Of a stretch of DNA of 59,195 nucleotides, positions 25,167 to 34,067 are shown piece by piece. The notes beneath the pieces are model-generated. The model had not been told where the DNA came from. It did no database searches and was given only the letters and a program-made list of their open reading frames with translations. The stretch spans positions 1 to 59,195 of the forward strand of contig CAYTAJ010000005.1 of the NCBI GenBank assembly GCA_964435725.1, given 5' to 3'. This DNA is from Litorimonas sp964435725 (GTDB lineage: Bacteria; Pseudomonadota; Alphaproteobacteria; Caulobacterales; Maricaulaceae). Position 1 is the first letter of the stretch; the number at the start of each line of letters is the position of its first letter. A program made the position numbers and the translations under genes.

Positions 25167-26943
25167 CTTTGCGACGACTCTCTAATTTACGAAATGACCA
25201 TCGCGCGCGATTTGTTTTGGTCTCCCCATCACCGTCCGATAAGGCCCGCCCAGAAATAATGATTTGTTGGCAACGCACAGGTTTAGCCCCTTCTGCCAGA
25301 TAAACAGAATCTTCGACCTTTAATGGCCCGCAATCTGTGCGGAAGCGCCACCCGGCCTGACCTTTTTGAACCAATAATGCACTGGACTGATCCTGACTGA
25401 TGCTGACGCGTACGTCGGGATGAAAATGGAACCGAATGTCAAAGGCCCGTTCTTCACGCGATAAAGGCTGATGACCCAAGGGGACATAAAGACTGTCCTC
25501 CCCACGGATATCAACACCATCGCTTGACATAAAGAAACGACGACGATGGCCTAAACCCGTACGACTATGATAGCCTTGATGCGTCGCCTCTAACCAAATA
25601 CCCGCATCCTGTTCTTTGCGCTTGGCCGAAACCGGCCCGCTATCATGCAGCACAACTTCACCGGCCTGTTTCGTTTTCCACCCTTTTGGCAAAAGCTGAC
25701 CCGGAGATTGTCCTTCCAGCGTTAAACCTGAATGCGCCGCTGAAGATCGCATAGGACGACGCCACCCCGGGGACTGTTGATCATTCCAACCGCAATTCAC
25801 AACCAATCGGCCCAGGTCTGTTGAAAGCTCAAATGCGAGAGGCGCGAGATGGGCCTCTTTATCAAAGCCTAAAGGTGGAGTTGAGCCTGTATCAAGAATA
25901 AGGACAGAGTCTCCTGCCGCGAGACGTTGATAATGGGTATGCGGGCCGTAGGAGAAGGCTTTCGCCTCCCCCGGCGCAGCGTCCAGAACGGCTTTTATAT
26001 GACGCGGATCAGACGGACCGCCCCCATTAAATCCGGCCAACCCCCCATCTTGATGGCAAAAGAAAGCCACCATCGGCACCATGCGATCGATCGCACGTGT
26101 GATAGCACGAGAGCCTTCAACGCCGCGATCAGCCAGTAGTGTATCAAGCGTCAATAATATGTCTAAAGCTTTAAAAGTCGCTTCCGGACTACGCGAAATA
26201 TGCCCACCATCCGGCAGAACTTGCACTTCAATCTCATCATCCAGCCAGTCTAGCCCGCGTGCGAGATAACCCTCCGCCTTTTCTGTTAACCTTGCTCCAA
26301 GAAGCGCCAAAGTCGCGGCGGCTTGCAGGCGTGTCAAAGATGGGGCCATTTTCTTAAATCGCCCTCTGAGATATTTACCCTGTCGCATAACGGATGCACG
26401 ACGTGTTGCAGCATTCGGGCCAGCGCTATCCGCTGATAGAACAGGTGACCAGTGTTTTAGCCATGCCCAGAGCCGTGGCGTCAGTATATCTGTGTTCCAG
26501 TTAAAACTATTCCACTGCCCGTAATGCGTATTCCAGTTATCGACTAAGGTGCGCGCCCTAACAGCGGCAGCTTTCTCGTCTAAATTCCCTTTGTTTTTGG
26601 CGCTTTTTCCTTTCGGGTTCATAGCCAGAAGGTCGTCCATCCAGTCAAAACTATGGAGCCAAGCCGCATAACGCGGCGACGGCACAGTAATTGTCCAAGG
26701 GTCACCATGGGCGCCGACATCCACAGACTGCCCTGCATAATTAAATTGCCCCGCCAAAAGATCTTGCCCAATGACCTTATCGCCATAGCGATAAGCTGGC
26801 GTCATGACATGAAACGCGCCCGGTCGGCCCGCACTTAATCGCATCATACGAAAGGGTTCGCCCATACCGCCAAAGGCTTGACCTGTGCGCGACATTATCG
26901 CGCCGAAAGCCAATTTAGGGGTGGAAAGACGAGCCGAGGACAT
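25159..26943 (-). CDS. Heparinase II/III family protein
   Basis: A 594-residue protein of the heparinase II/III-like family, with an N-terminal alpha/alpha toroid (YAAWLHSFDWMDDLL, NWNTHYGQWNSFNWNTDILTPRLWAWL) and a C-terminal beta-sandwich (HSGLTLEGQSPGQLL, WLEATHQGYHSRTGLGHRRRFF). The order rpe-heparinase-purH is shared by many Alphaproteobacteria that do not degrade heparin, so this member probably acts on a cell-envelope or exopolysaccharide. No signal peptide is seen. It lies between rpe and the CapD-type gene, supporting a polysaccharide link. True substrate unknown. Confidence 0.82.
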   Translation of the reverse strand: MSSARLSTPKLAFGAIMSRTGQAFGGMGEPFRMMRLSAGRPGAFHVMTPAYRYGDKVIGQDLLAGQFNYAGQSVDVGAHGDPWTITVPSPRYAAWLHSFDWMDDLLAMNPKGKSAKNKGNLDEKAAAVRARTLVDNWNTHYGQWNSFNWNTDILTPRLWAWLKHWSPVLSADSAGPNAATRRASVMRQGKYLRGRFKKMAPSLTRLQAAATLALLGARLTEKAEGYLARGLDWLDDEIEVQVLPDGGHISRSPEATFKALDILLTLDTLLADRGVEGSRAITRAIDRMVPMVAFFCHQDGGLAGFNGGGPSDPRHIKAVLDAAPGEAKAFSYGPHTHYQRLAAGDSVLILDTGSTPPLGFDKEAHLAPLAFELSTDLGRLVVNCGWNDQQSPGWRRPMRSSAAHSGLTLEGQSPGQLLPKGWKTKQAGEVVLHDSGPVSAKRKEQDAGIWLEATHQGYHSRTGLGHRRRFFMSSDGVDIRGEDSLYVPLGHQPLSREERAFDIRFHFHPDVRVSISQDQSSALLVQKGQAGWRFRTDCGPLKVEDSVYLAEGAKPVRCQQIIISGRALSDGDGETKTNRARWSFRKLESRRKDG

Positions 26944-26972
26944 GGGTAATACTGCGTTGAGCGCGGAGAGGC

Positions 26973-27647
26973 CTACGCGACCTTCTTTGTTGCTAGGTCG
27001 CCACGCAAAGCGCGGATATTCTCTTCATAGCTGCCTGCACCTTTGAAGACCGCGCTTCCGGCGACAAGTGCGGTTGCCCCCGCAGCGAGACAATCTTTCG
27101 CTGTTTCAGGATTTACGCCCCCATCCACTTCCAAAATAATGTCGCGTCCTGTCGCATCAATTTTCTCTCTTAGCGAGCGAATTTTATCAAGTTGCGAACT
27201 TATAAAACTCTGGCCACCAAAGCCGGGATTAACGCTCATGACCAGAATCATGTCAACGAGATCCATAACGGGATCAACCACATCAACCGGCGTTCCGGGG
27301 TTCAGCACTATACCCGCTTTTTTGCCGGCCGCTTTAATCGTCTGAAGACTACGATGAAGATGCGGCCCCGCATCAGGGTGAATAGAAATGATATCAGCCC
27401 CCGCTTCGATAAATGCCGGAATGAGATCATCCGCAGGTGAAATCATTAAATGCACATCAAAGGGCTTTTTAGAATGTTTTCGTAAGGATTTAACCACCAT
27501 AGGACCGATTGTCAGGTTCGGCACATAATGCCCATCCATAACATCAATATGGATCATATCTGCGCCCGCCGCATCGATATCCTGAACGGCTTGTCCCAAA
27601 GCGGCAAAATCAGCGGAGAGTATAGAAGGCGAGATTAAAGGCGACAT
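26973..27647 (-). CDS. rpe: Ribulose-phosphate 3-epimerase
   Basis: A 224-residue TIM-barrel enzyme of the pentose phosphate pathway that interconverts ribulose-5-phosphate and xylulose-5-phosphate. Family motifs are SPSILSADFAALG, HIDVMDGHYVPNLTIG, VNPGFGGQSF and EVDGGVNPETA; the metal-binding His and Asp are in the HIDVMDG and VDGG segments. It is the first gene of a minus-strand unit continuing into heparinase and capD. Confidence 0.95.
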   Translation of the reverse strand: MSPLISPSILSADFAALGQAVQDIDAAGADMIHIDVMDGHYVPNLTIGPMVVKSLRKHSKKPFDVHLMISPADDLIPAFIEAGADIISIHPDAGPHLHRSLQTIKAAGKKAGIVLNPGTPVDVVDPVMDLVDMILVMSVNPGFGGQSFISSQLDKIRSLREKIDATGRDIILEVDGGVNPETAKDCLAAGATALVAGSAVFKGAGSYEENIRALRGDLATKKVA

Positions 27648-27760
27648 ATCACAGCTCTTTTTTGATTATAGAATTCATCTATCAGCCTGTGCAATTTGGC
27701 GCAAGTCATGCGCGCTGCCACAGAAACGGAAACGTCAAAGAATTCACGGATTTAGGGCAT

Positions 27761-27784
27761 AAAAAAACCCGCCATATGGCGGGT
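27761..27784 (-). terminator. Intrinsic terminator of the Cys-repeat protein gene
   Basis: Perfect inverted repeat ACCCGCCATATGGCGGGT (27767-27784) with an A-tract on the left, which is a U-tract in minus-strand RNA. It lies 25 bp after the stop at 27810. Confidence 0.85.
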
Positions 27785-27809
27785 CTTATGCGTTCTAAAG
27801 AATGCGCGC

Positions 27810-28646
27810 TTACTTGCGGATTGGTAAGTAATCAGACGCAGTATAACTGCCTGTATTTTGGTACCCATAGACAGGGCCCGTTGTTTGGGCATCACCTGTG
27901 TAAATTTCAACAGTGCTATTGGTATAGCTACCGGATCCACCTTGCATACATGTGCCATCTGGCTGCGCTGTTGTCCCGGCCGGACAATTGACAGGCGCAG
28001 CTGAATAAGTGGACGTGGAATAGCTGTTGGATGAACCATACGAGCTTGTGGTTGATGAGGACGACCAAGAGCTTGACCCCCCACCTTGCATACACGTTCC
28101 ATCTGGCTGCTTTGTTGTTCCTGCCGGACAAGGAACAGACTCAGTCGTACCGTAATTCGTTGGCAAAGTAACTGTCATACTGCTTGATGTCGTGCTTCCA
28201 ACGCTGCCCATGCTGCCTTGCAAACAGGTTCCGTCAGGCTGGGCTGTTGTGCCCGCCGGGCAATTAACCGGCGCCGCTGAATAAGTCGATGTTTGTGTAT
28301 ATGACTGCGTGCTATATGTTGGCGCAGGCGCCTGATATTGCTGAACAGGCGCTGTATAGACAGTCGCCGCTTGCGGTGCACAGGTTCCCAATTGTGTACA
28401 ATCAACATAAACTGGACCGGGTGCAACCTGCATAGCAGGTGCAGTCGTGACTGTGCTGCCATAGCGTGATGATGTTGTGGCAACAGGCGCAGCTGGCACG
28501 CAGGCCTGACCGCAATTTTGACCTCTTTCATAATCATACACGTCTGCATAACGCGACTGGGCGTTTGCGGTTGATGCCATTGCGGCGAAAGCCAGAGCGC
28601 TGAGTGCTGTGATCGCTGTGGCGCGGAAATATGTTTGCGTGCTCAT
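27810..28646 (-). CDS. Secreted repeat protein with CPAGTTxQPDGTC motifs
   Basis: A 278-residue exported protein. ATG 28646 follows a strong ribosome-binding site (GGGAGG) and gives a signal peptide ending STANAQ. The mature protein is rich in Ser, Thr, Tyr and Gln and holds three copies of a 16-residue unit, CPAGTTAQPDGTCLQG, CPAGTTKQPDGTCMQG and CPAGTTAQPDGTCMQG, separated by 30-45 residues of low complexity. Each unit has two cysteines 11 residues apart that likely form a small disulfide loop. Two more Cys pairs lie nearer the N-terminus. The repeats look like surface or matrix protein modules; function unknown. It has a terminator and appears monocistronic. Confidence 0.65.
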   Translation of the reverse strand: MSTQTYFRATAITALSALAFAAMASTANAQSRYADVYDYERGQNCGQACVPAAPVATTSSRYGSTVTTAPAMQVAPGPVYVDCTQLGTCAPQAATVYTAPVQQYQAPAPTYSTQSYTQTSTYSAAPVNCPAGTTAQPDGTCLQGSMGSVGSTTSSSMTVTLPTNYGTTESVPCPAGTTKQPDGTCMQGGGSSSWSSSSTTSSYGSSNSYSTSTYSAAPVNCPAGTTAQPDGTCMQGGSGSYTNSTVEIYTGDAQTTGPVYGYQNTGSYTASDYLPIRK

Positions 28647-28707
28647 CCGGAGCCTCCCATTTTGAAACATTATGGCGTAATCCTGCAAAGCTTAGACCAG
28701 TTTAAGG

Positions 28708-28722
28708 TTAACGCGCCCTAAA
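28708..28722. promoter_or_regulatory. CtrA-like box with one mismatch, TTAA-N7-TAAA
   Basis: TTAA-CGCGCCC-TAAA, 62 bp upstream of the Cys-repeat secreted protein. One base differs from the full CtrA motif, so this is only a candidate. Confidence 0.3.
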
Positions 28723-28736
28723 CAACGCAAAAAACC

Positions 28737-30077
28737 TTAAGTTTGGGGGCTTTTCAGGGCCGCAATGTAAAATCCGTCCATTCCCCCAATATCATCTCGA
28801 TAATGTGGCATGGTGCGCAAGGTCTCTCCGCCCACATCTTTTAGTTCGGAGAGACCCAACATTGGGTCGGGTAGAATCGGAATAAGGCGGAAATCGGGCA
28901 ACTCGCCCAAAAAGCGAGTAATACGCGGATCACCTTCCTCTGGCTGGAGTGAACAAGTCGCAAAAATAAGAATACCGCCCGGTTTTAACAAAGAGGCGGC
29001 CTTGGGCAGTAATTTATCTTGTAATTTCACAAGCTGGCTTAACGTCTTTGGCGTTCTGTTATGCAACACATCAGGATGACGGCGGAAAGTCCCCGTTGCC
29101 GTACAAGGCGCATCGAGCAAGACCGCGTCATATTGGGGCTTGTTTTCCCAGCTCAGGGCATCTGCGCAAATCACCTCTGCCTGTAATTTTGTCCGTGCCA
29201 GATTTTCATGCAAGCGTTCCAAGCGCGTTTCAGATTTATCAACAGCCGTGACGTTTGCACCCTGAGCCGCCAATTGCAGGGTTTTACCGCCCGGCGCGGC
29301 GCAGAGATCGAGTACCGATTTGCCCGCGAGTGGCATTTGGTTTGCCAAAACCCGTACTGGCAAGCTCGCCGCCAGATCTTGCGCCCACCATGCCCCGTCT
29401 TCGTAACCCTCCAGCGCCGCAACATTCCCAATTGACGCGAGACGGAGTGTGCCGGGCAGTATCATCGTACCGCCCAATTTTTCTGCCCAGTGTTTTGTAT
29501 TCTCCTCTGAAATATCCTTTAGGGATAAATCCAACGGCGGCTCTTTTATAAGTTGCAGGGACGTTTTTCGAACAGCACTGCGACCATAATCTCTTTCCCA
29601 CGCCCCGCGAATCCAACCCGGAATATTCGCACGCGGTGCTTCCATAGCTGCAAGCTTTGGCCCCTCTGATACAACTTTTCGTAAGACGGCATTGGCGAGA
29701 TTGGCAAAACCACGCGTCGATTTATGCCCTTTCAGCATGCCGACTGTTTCCCCCACTGCGGCATGAGCCGGTGTGCCCAGAAAGAGGATTTGCGCGGCGG
29801 CGGTCTCTAATGTGGCCCGAATGAAAGCCGGCGGTTCCTTCCGAATAAGCGGTTTGAAAACAGCCTTGATTTGACCCATTCGTCGAAACGTCGTCGCCGC
29901 AATCAGACGCACAAAGGCTCGGTCGCGTGCTTCTAAATTATTATAACCCGGCAGGTTAGACAAAACAGCTTCTAAGGGCAGGCCTTCAGCGCGAACATTC
30001 CGAACAGCCGTCGCCGCCATCTGCCGTGTAAGCTGCGCCGAGGTGAGTTTTACGGGTTTTTGAGGGCGGTCATTCAT
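28737..30077 (-). CDS. rsmB: 16S rRNA m5C967 methyltransferase RsmB-like
   Basis: A 446-residue RsmB/NOP family RNA cytosine-C5 methyltransferase. The N-terminal NusB-like RNA-binding domain (about 10-150) is followed by the SAM domain: VLDLCAAPGGKTLQLAA (motif I), DAPCTATGTFRRHPDV (motif IV Cys) and ATCSLQPEEGD (motif VI catalytic Cys). The two-cysteine mechanism is intact. ATG 30077 (MNDRPQKP) is chosen; an in-frame start at 30137 would add 20 residues of unconserved appearance. Confidence 0.9.
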   Translation of the reverse strand: MNDRPQKPVKLTSAQLTRQMAATAVRNVRAEGLPLEAVLSNLPGYNNLEARDRAFVRLIAATTFRRMGQIKAVFKPLIRKEPPAFIRATLETAAAQILFLGTPAHAAVGETVGMLKGHKSTRGFANLANAVLRKVVSEGPKLAAMEAPRANIPGWIRGAWERDYGRSAVRKTSLQLIKEPPLDLSLKDISEENTKHWAEKLGGTMILPGTLRLASIGNVAALEGYEDGAWWAQDLAASLPVRVLANQMPLAGKSVLDLCAAPGGKTLQLAAQGANVTAVDKSETRLERLHENLARTKLQAEVICADALSWENKPQYDAVLLDAPCTATGTFRRHPDVLHNRTPKTLSQLVKLQDKLLPKAASLLKPGGILIFATCSLQPEEGDPRITRFLGELPDFRLIPILPDPMLGLSELKDVGGETLRTMPHYRDDIGGMDGFYIAALKSPQT

Positions 30078-30262
30078 ACCGCCGCGCCTAGCAGAGAGTT
30101 CTTCTTTATGAAATCTAAAACCAACGATTTCGACCATTTATGGCAACCATTATTACTTGTGTTCTAACTTGAAATCAATTTTTGGCTGTGCTTAGGGTAT
30201 GCTGGGATCATTACATTTATAGCCATTGCGCTCACGTCTAAGACTTAAAGGGGGATTTAAGA

Positions 30263-33202
30263 ATGGACGATACACTTGATATAAAAACGATTCACCCGGA
30301 ACTGGAACCCGTAACATCTACGCCGTCACTTTTTAGCTTTTATGGCTGTGGCTTTAGACTGCTTGGCGATAGAGATTACTCAGAGCAAACAAAATCAAGT
30401 GTAAAGACGTTATATTTCACCTTATTTTATATCCCTATCATCCCCCTTAAGGCCTATCGGGTTATCAAAGATCGTTCTCAATACTTCTTTTTAGGGCAAT
30501 CCCCCGTTTCTGGTTTCGCCCAAAAAGCCTCTATGGCGTTTGTTTCAATTGCAGCACTCGGCATTACGGGGTTTGGCACCCAACAATATTTGACGTCTGA
30601 CGGTTATGTGAATGGCAAGATAATGAAATCAGCCGAGGCCGCTATGGACCAAGGTGCGCTTGGCGAAGCCATGCAGCATTATAAAAAAGCCTATATAAAC
30701 AGTGACAAATATAAGCGCGATGCAAGATTAGGCATTGCAGATTTAATGAGCCTGAAAACGCTGAAAAATGCGAGCTCAAGCGATATGGCGCAAATCTTAA
30801 ATACCTACAGTGAGTTCAACATCCCGCCTTTGAGCAATACACCTGAAGGCGTATATGAACTTTCAATACAGCGTATCGAAAATGGCGATAAAAGTGATAC
30901 CGTTGGAACGCATAAGCTCCTGCATGCCACACAAGCTTTTAATCCAGATGGGAAAGATTTATCAGACTTAGATTATAACCTCGTATCGGCGCTGTATGAG
31001 AACAATTCTGACGACATTGATATAGCTATCGAGATGGCGGAATTTTCATTCAACCAACAAAATTTTGAAACCGCTAAGGCGATACTCATTCCGTTTAAAG
31101 ACAGCTTATCAGATACTGAGGGGGCGCGAATATTGGGACAGCTCTATGTTGCCGAAGGCAACAACAAAGAGGCTTATCCGCTCTTATCAACCTACACGTC
31201 TGAACGCTTGAAAAAGATGCAATCTGCCGAAGAGGAATTCTTAAGTCTTCAAACGCTTATGTGGGATGCAGAGTTCAATATTCTAAGGGACGGAAACGGA
31301 CCGGACTCTTTTTATAATGCCTATAACGCCAAAACATCGGAGGTCGAACAACAGCTTTTTGTTGATGAATACATTACTGACAAGCTCCAAAAAAATGAAA
31401 CATATCTCATGAGCTTAGAGGCTTATCGTGAGTCGGCTGCTATTGTTCCAATTGTCATGGATTTCGGCATATTGCAGTTGCGTGCAGCAGAAACCATGAC
31501 ATCTGAAGCGGACCGACAAGCTGAACTGGAAGCGGCGGAAAATACGTTCCTATCCATTAAGAATATCGCAGGCGATACAGATGATTATAAACTCTATTTA
31601 GGGCAAGTGTATTTCTGGCTTGGCAAACAAGATGAGGGTCAAGCCTTATTTGATGATATACTAACATCAAATAACCGGTCATCAGATAGCCTTCTCGCTG
31701 TGGCCACAACACTTCGTACTCTCGGAAAAATTGGTCAGGCAACAGAGTTGTCGAAAGAAGCTTACAATACTGCCTCTTATGACGAAGCCCGTTATAATGC
31801 TGCAAACTTCCTTCAATTAATAAGCAATACAATTGAAGAAAAGATATCTTGGTTAGAAAAATCCGACCCCGAATCAGCCTATACGCAAGCCTCGCTTTTC
31901 GAGTATCAAGGCCACCTTGCCGAACAAAAAACACAATATCGAGAAGCGGCTAAATTATACCGAAAGGCTATAGAGCGCAGGGAAAGCCTGCCATCTGATG
32001 CTAGTAATTATAATAATACAGCCCTTTCCTATTTCTCATTACACCGCGTCACAAATGATAAGTCAGCCTACAAGAAAGGGGTTGAGCTCATGTCAAAAGC
32101 GGTCGAATTAAGACCGGACGAAAGCATATTAATTAGCAATGCCGCTACGAGCTTATTGACCAATAGTTTATACGAAACAATTGATGGCGCGTTGGACTAC
32201 CAGACGGTTCAACTGCAACCCTCTTTCTCTAATATCGGCTATCATTACTCAAATGACCAAGAAAAAGAGACATTAAGAGCGAAGGTCGGTCCCCATGCGG
32301 ACCTGCAAAAAGCTATTGAATATTTCAAGCGCAGCATTTTGCTTTCGCCGAATAATTCCCAAAACTATAATGAACTTTATAGTATCTATTATTTCCTTGA
32401 TGACCGTAAGGCTATTGCTGATTTGGCCAGCAAAGCCGCTGACAATCAAATAGATTTCTCGGCAGATCAAAAATCTTACCTTGATTATTTAGAGGGAACG
32501 AATGACGAGAAAAGCTTGAATAACTTAAAAGCGCGGGAAGCCTTTTTTAGAAAGAAATTATCTCAAGGCGCCATGAGTCCAGTGACAAAGTCAGCCCTGC
32601 AAAATGAATTATCTGAGAATTTATTGGCACAAGTTGTTTACGGAAACACAATGGCCGCAGCAGAAGCCACGCGATACGCAAGAGCCGCTCACAAAAACAA
32701 TGCCTCGTCCAACATAAAAACCCAGCTTATTACCTGCCTGCTGACCCAAGCCAGTATTGAAGCAGCGGAGATGGATAAAGACTACAGCTCGCTTCGAAGG
32801 GAAACTGTAAAAAGTATATCTGACCCAAAACTTGTCACTCTGGTTTTGAACACTAATCAAAAAGCTTCGAATTGGTTGCGTTCAAATGAGCTCGTAAAAC
32901 AGGCTGTAAAATTGAAGATTGAGCAATATGAAGCGTTCCCCAATACACCCACAGCGGATGACTGGGCTTTATTTAAAACAACGTCGCCAGACTATGCGGC
33001 GCGCGTCATCAATGAAATAAAAACCTCGGACTTTGTTCCTGCCTTGCAATCAATTCGTGAAACACTCTCACCTTATCACCCCAACACGACGATTAATCGA
33101 TATTGGCTTGATCAAATTTCAGGAAGGTCGACAACAATTAAATCTGACTTGATCAAATTTTCGGAAAGCGGAATCGAGATACCGGAAAACCTATTTCAAT
33201 AA
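30263..33202 (+). CDS. Large TPR-like protein with N-terminal membrane anchor
   Basis: A 979-residue protein preceded by a strong ribosome-binding site (AAAGGGGGA). The first 75 residues contain FSFYGCGFRLLGDRDY and LYFTLFYIPIIPLKAYRV, a pattern I associate with a short conserved N-terminal module found in scattered bacterial multidomain proteins. A hydrophobic segment (about 85-105, ASMAFVSIAALGITGFG) anchors it. The rest is helical with many TPR-like units, for example ALGEAMQHYKKAYINSD, AKLYRKAIERRE, KKGVELMSKAVELRPDESI and KAIEYFKRSILLSPNN. Probably an inner-membrane scaffold facing the periplasm or cytosol; partner unknown. It is a single gene. Confidence 0.65.
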   Translation: MDDTLDIKTIHPELEPVTSTPSLFSFYGCGFRLLGDRDYSEQTKSSVKTLYFTLFYIPIIPLKAYRVIKDRSQYFFLGQSPVSGFAQKASMAFVSIAALGITGFGTQQYLTSDGYVNGKIMKSAEAAMDQGALGEAMQHYKKAYINSDKYKRDARLGIADLMSLKTLKNASSSDMAQILNTYSEFNIPPLSNTPEGVYELSIQRIENGDKSDTVGTHKLLHATQAFNPDGKDLSDLDYNLVSALYENNSDDIDIAIEMAEFSFNQQNFETAKAILIPFKDSLSDTEGARILGQLYVAEGNNKEAYPLLSTYTSERLKKMQSAEEEFLSLQTLMWDAEFNILRDGNGPDSFYNAYNAKTSEVEQQLFVDEYITDKLQKNETYLMSLEAYRESAAIVPIVMDFGILQLRAAETMTSEADRQAELEAAENTFLSIKNIAGDTDDYKLYLGQVYFWLGKQDEGQALFDDILTSNNRSSDSLLAVATTLRTLGKIGQATELSKEAYNTASYDEARYNAANFLQLISNTIEEKISWLEKSDPESAYTQASLFEYQGHLAEQKTQYREAAKLYRKAIERRESLPSDASNYNNTALSYFSLHRVTNDKSAYKKGVELMSKAVELRPDESILISNAATSLLTNSLYETIDGALDYQTVQLQPSFSNIGYHYSNDQEKETLRAKVGPHADLQKAIEYFKRSILLSPNNSQNYNELYSIYYFLDDRKAIADLASKAADNQIDFSADQKSYLDYLEGTNDEKSLNNLKAREAFFRKKLSQGAMSPVTKSALQNELSENLLAQVVYGNTMAAAEATRYARAAHKNNASSNIKTQLITCLLTQASIEAAEMDKDYSSLRRETVKSISDPKLVTLVLNTNQKASNWLRSNELVKQAVKLKIEQYEAFPNTPTADDWALFKTTSPDYAARVINEIKTSDFVPALQSIRETLSPYHPNTTINRYWLDQISGRSTTIKSDLIKFSESGIEIPENLFQ

Positions 33203-33218
33203 ACATCAGAATTATGGC

Positions 33219-33249
33219 GAGCGCTTTAGGCCCCAGATATAAAGCGCTC
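33219..33249. terminator. Hairpin between convergent genes
   Basis: GAGCGCTTT / AAAGCGCTC (9-base stem, 13-base loop) between the TPR gene stop and the convergent secreted-protein stop. The T-tract is poor, so terminator function is likely but not certain. Confidence 0.5.
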
Positions 33250-33251
33250 AT

Positions 33252-33998
33252 TTAATCATTATAATGATCCCGTGTTGATTCCTCGCTCTCTATGGCGAGG
33301 GTCAAACGTCCATTATCTTTCTCGACCCATTCGTAGAATATGCTTCCCGGGTAAGGTGTTGGGATATCTTCGCTGTACCAATCATATGAGATGAGGACAC
33401 CATCCATAGCATATGGTTCCATCCGAACGACGACGGGCCCCATGATATGAGGGAAATCAAAGGCGGTATAGAGTTCATCGTTTTTTGGGTCGGTTGCGAA
33501 CACTTTGAAATGACGTCCTACATGTTCAAACCCAGCGCGTTGTTCGACTATGAAACGCCCTGAGTCAGCTTGATCCCATTTATCATAAAGCATGTCAGTG
33601 ACAAAAATATCAGTCTCACCTTCATCATAACCAATTATCCAGCCATAGCTCACGCCTTCGGGTAATTTATCTTTCGGATAAGCGCGCGGGAACCAATCAT
33701 CCCCGTCGTAAATCCGGCCTTTATACGGGAGCGGTTCGCTTAAGCTTGTTGTTCCACCAAACTTTGATTTCATGCGAATTGTGCAAATATTGGATTCGCA
33801 GGTTACGTCAGGGCGGAGACTAATGGGTGCAGGGTCACGCGAGGTTGCACTGACTTGCCCTTCAAATGGCTCCGGCACAGGATCATAAAATTGCGTGTGC
33901 GGTGCCTCTTGCGCGGAGGCGGTCGCCCCTAAGACAAAGACGCTGATAAGACATGATAGTAAAGCAACACGCATAAATTTCTTACTCCTGATTTTCAT
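33252..33998 (-). CDS. Secreted hypothetical protein (248 aa)
   Basis: Signal peptide ending ATASAQ near residue 29; the mature protein is rich in aromatic and acidic residues and predicted beta. One cysteine pair (VTCESNICTIR) is close in sequence. Repeated WF/WI and YDxW elements are visible but no family is recognised. It lies downstream of ftsK on the same strand (69 bp gap), a slot occupied by lolA in many Alphaproteobacteria, but I see no LolA features. Confidence 0.6.
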   Translation of the reverse strand: MKIRSKKFMRVALLSCLISVFVLGATASAQEAPHTQFYDPVPEPFEGQVSATSRDPAPISLRPDVTCESNICTIRMKSKFGGTTSLSEPLPYKGRIYDGDDWFPRAYPKDKLPEGVSYGWIIGYDEGETDIFVTDMLYDKWDQADSGRFIVEQRAGFEHVGRHFKVFATDPKNDELYTAFDFPHIMGPVVVRMEPYAMDGVLISYDWYSEDIPTPYPGSIFYEWVEKDNGRLTLAIESEESTRDHYND

Positions 33999-34067
33999 AG
34001 AGACGCTAAAGCCTATAAGAAGGAAACAAGAAATATTTAAGACAGGAATAATGTCAATTTATTGACG

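Noticed and set aside
27950..28270. Regularly spaced similar DNA segments that could suggest a CRISPR-like array
   Set aside because: They are three protein-coding repeats (CPAGTT modules) within one open frame, with unequal spacing and variable third codon positions.
34051..34064. Small inverted repeat GTCAA-TTTA-TTGAC after ftsK
   Set aside because: The stem is five bases with no T-tract on the ftsK strand, too weak to call a terminator or operator.
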